Of a DNA stretch of 5,113 nucleotides, positions 4,258 through 5,113 are shown in pieces. The DNA is from Alphaproteobacteria bacterium. GTDB taxonomy: Bacteria > Pseudomonadota > Alphaproteobacteria > UBA2136 > UBA6156. The stretch lies in NCBI GenBank assembly GCA_027490875.1, contig JAIXXE010000127.1, positions 1 through 5,113 of the forward strand, given 5' to 3'. How positions within the stretch are numbered: position 1 is the first letter of the stretch; every line of letters starts with the position of its first letter. Both the position numbers and the translations under genes were made by a program. The notes below the pieces were generated by a model. It saw nothing but the letters and a program-made list of their open reading frames with translations. It searched no databases and was not told the DNA's origin.

Positions 4258-5113
4258 ATGACACGACACCTCATCACCAGCGCCATACCGTATGTGAATG
4301 GCGTTAAGCACCTCGGTAACATTGTGGGCAGCATGTTGCCTGCCGACGTGTTTGCCCGCTTTTGCCGCGCGACGGGGGCGGAAACGCTGTTCATTTGCGG
4401 CACCGATGACCACGGCACGCCGGTTGAAATTGCCAGCCAGAAGGAAGGAACAGCACCCGCCGACTTTGTGGCCCGCTGGTATGCGGTGCAGAAGGCCATT
4501 TACGCCGGCTATGCCCTGAGCTTTGACCATTTTGGGCAATCTTCTGGCAAGGCGAACCATGCCTTAACCCAGCACTTTGCCCGTGCGTTGCACCGGGCGG
4601 GGCTGCTGGAGGTGCGTTCACAGCGCATGCTTTATAGCATGGCCGATGGCCGCTTTCTGCCCGACCGCTACGTGGAAGGCACCTGCCCCAAATGTGGCTA
4701 TGGTAAAGCCCGCGGCGACCAATGCGACGGCTGCGGCAGTGTGCTGAATCCGACCGACCTGATTAACCCGTACTCCAGCATTTCCGGCAGCCGCGACCTA
4801 GAGTTGCGCGACAGCCCGCACATCTTTTTCAAGCAAAGCCAGCTGGTGCCGCAGCTGCGGGCATGGATTGATGCCCAGGATTGGCCGCTGCTGAGCAAAT
4901 CGATTGCCTACAAATGGCTGGATGAAGGTTTGGAAGACCGTGGCATCACGCGCGACATTGCGTGGGGTGTGCCCGTCCCCGCCGACCTGGCCGCCGCTTT
5001 AGGCGCCCCCGAGCTGGCCAAAAAGGTGTTCTACGTCTGGTTCGATGCCCCGATTGGCTACATTGCCATGACGCAGGATTGGACCACCGCCACCCATGGT
5101 GAAGCGCAGCCCA
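4258..5113 (+). CDS. metG: Methionyl-tRNA synthetase, N-terminal part (3' end outside window)
   Basis: MetG is the cytoplasmic class I synthetase that activates methionine with ATP and charges initiator and elongator tRNA-Met. The first 285 residues are present, of a protein usually 500-680 long. The Rossmann fold opens with LITSAIPYVNGVKHLGN (5-21), whose HLGN is the HIGH signature, followed by CGTDDHGTP (47-55). The connective domain has a four-cysteine zinc knuckle (C143, C146, C156, C159) in CPKCGYGKARGDQCDGCG. Later come DRGITRDIAWGVPVP (227-241) and WFDAPIGY (261-268), both typical of MetRS. The KMSKS loop and anticodon-binding domain lie beyond the right edge. The ATG at 4258 is fixed by the homology starting almost at once (MTRHLITSA) and by the promoter immediately upstream. 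There is no Shine-Dalgarno sequence, consistent with a leaderless mRNA. Style of the opening suggests an alphaproteobacterial-type enzyme. Confidence 0.95.
   Translation, partial: MTRHLITSAIPYVNGVKHLGNIVGSMLPADVFARFCRATGAETLFICGTDDHGTPVEIASQKEGTAPADFVARWYAVQKAIYAGYALSFDHFGQSSGKANHALTQHFARALHRAGLLEVRSQRMLYSMADGRFLPDRYVEGTCPKCGYGKARGDQCDGCGSVLNPTDLINPYSSISGSRDLELRDSPHIFFKQSQLVPQLRAWIDAQDWPLLSKSIAYKWLDEGLEDRGITRDIAWGVPVPADLAAALGAPELAKKVFYVWFDAPIGYIAMTQDWTTATHGEAQP

Overview
The window looks like ordinary bacterial chromosome, probably alphaproteobacterial. The methionyl-tRNA synthetase is the four-cysteine type with the 'LITSAIPYVNGVKHLGN' opening, and the MutL tail, HrcA-type operator and ClpB fit that reading. 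This is inference from protein style, not a search. Most of the window is G+C-rich. The distal part of the Ham1-like gene is clearly more A+T-rich (22 G+C in the 60 bases 421-480). I see no tRNA, rRNA, CRISPR, insertion sequence or phage gene.

Layout, left to right: (1) the 3' end of mutL (+, open at the left edge). (2) A Ham1/ITPase-like gene (-), tail to tail with mutL at 4 bp and downstream of clpB. (3) clpB (-), encoding a disaggregase that lacks the usual N-terminal domain and the usual D1 pore-loop tyrosine. (4) A 391-bp space holding a CIRCE-like heat-shock operator with an overlapping promoter, a very small ORF (+) behind a maximal Shine-Dalgarno sequence, two overlapping hairpins and a strong intrinsic terminator. 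(5) An unrecognised 195-residue gene (-). (6) A divergent promoter region. (7) metG (+), cut by the right edge.

How it works together: clpB and the Ham1-like gene may be co-transcribed, since they share a strand, lie 58 bp apart and have no clear terminator between them. The clpB promoter would respond to heat shock through HrcA and perhaps a heat-shock sigma factor. MutL and the Ham1-like protein both relate by family to genome fidelity, but they are convergent and not in one operon. The clpB and metG promoters both place the predicted transcript start at or within a few bases of the start codon, and neither gene has a Shine-Dalgarno sequence, so leaderless mRNAs are likely. The unrecognised gene instead has a 5' leader and a GGAG site.

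The most unusual part is 3280-3506: a peptide ORF of 20 to 47 codons whose ribosome-binding site is a near-complete complement of the 16S rRNA 3' end, followed by overlapping hairpins around its stop codon and its own terminator. No known system could be assigned to it.
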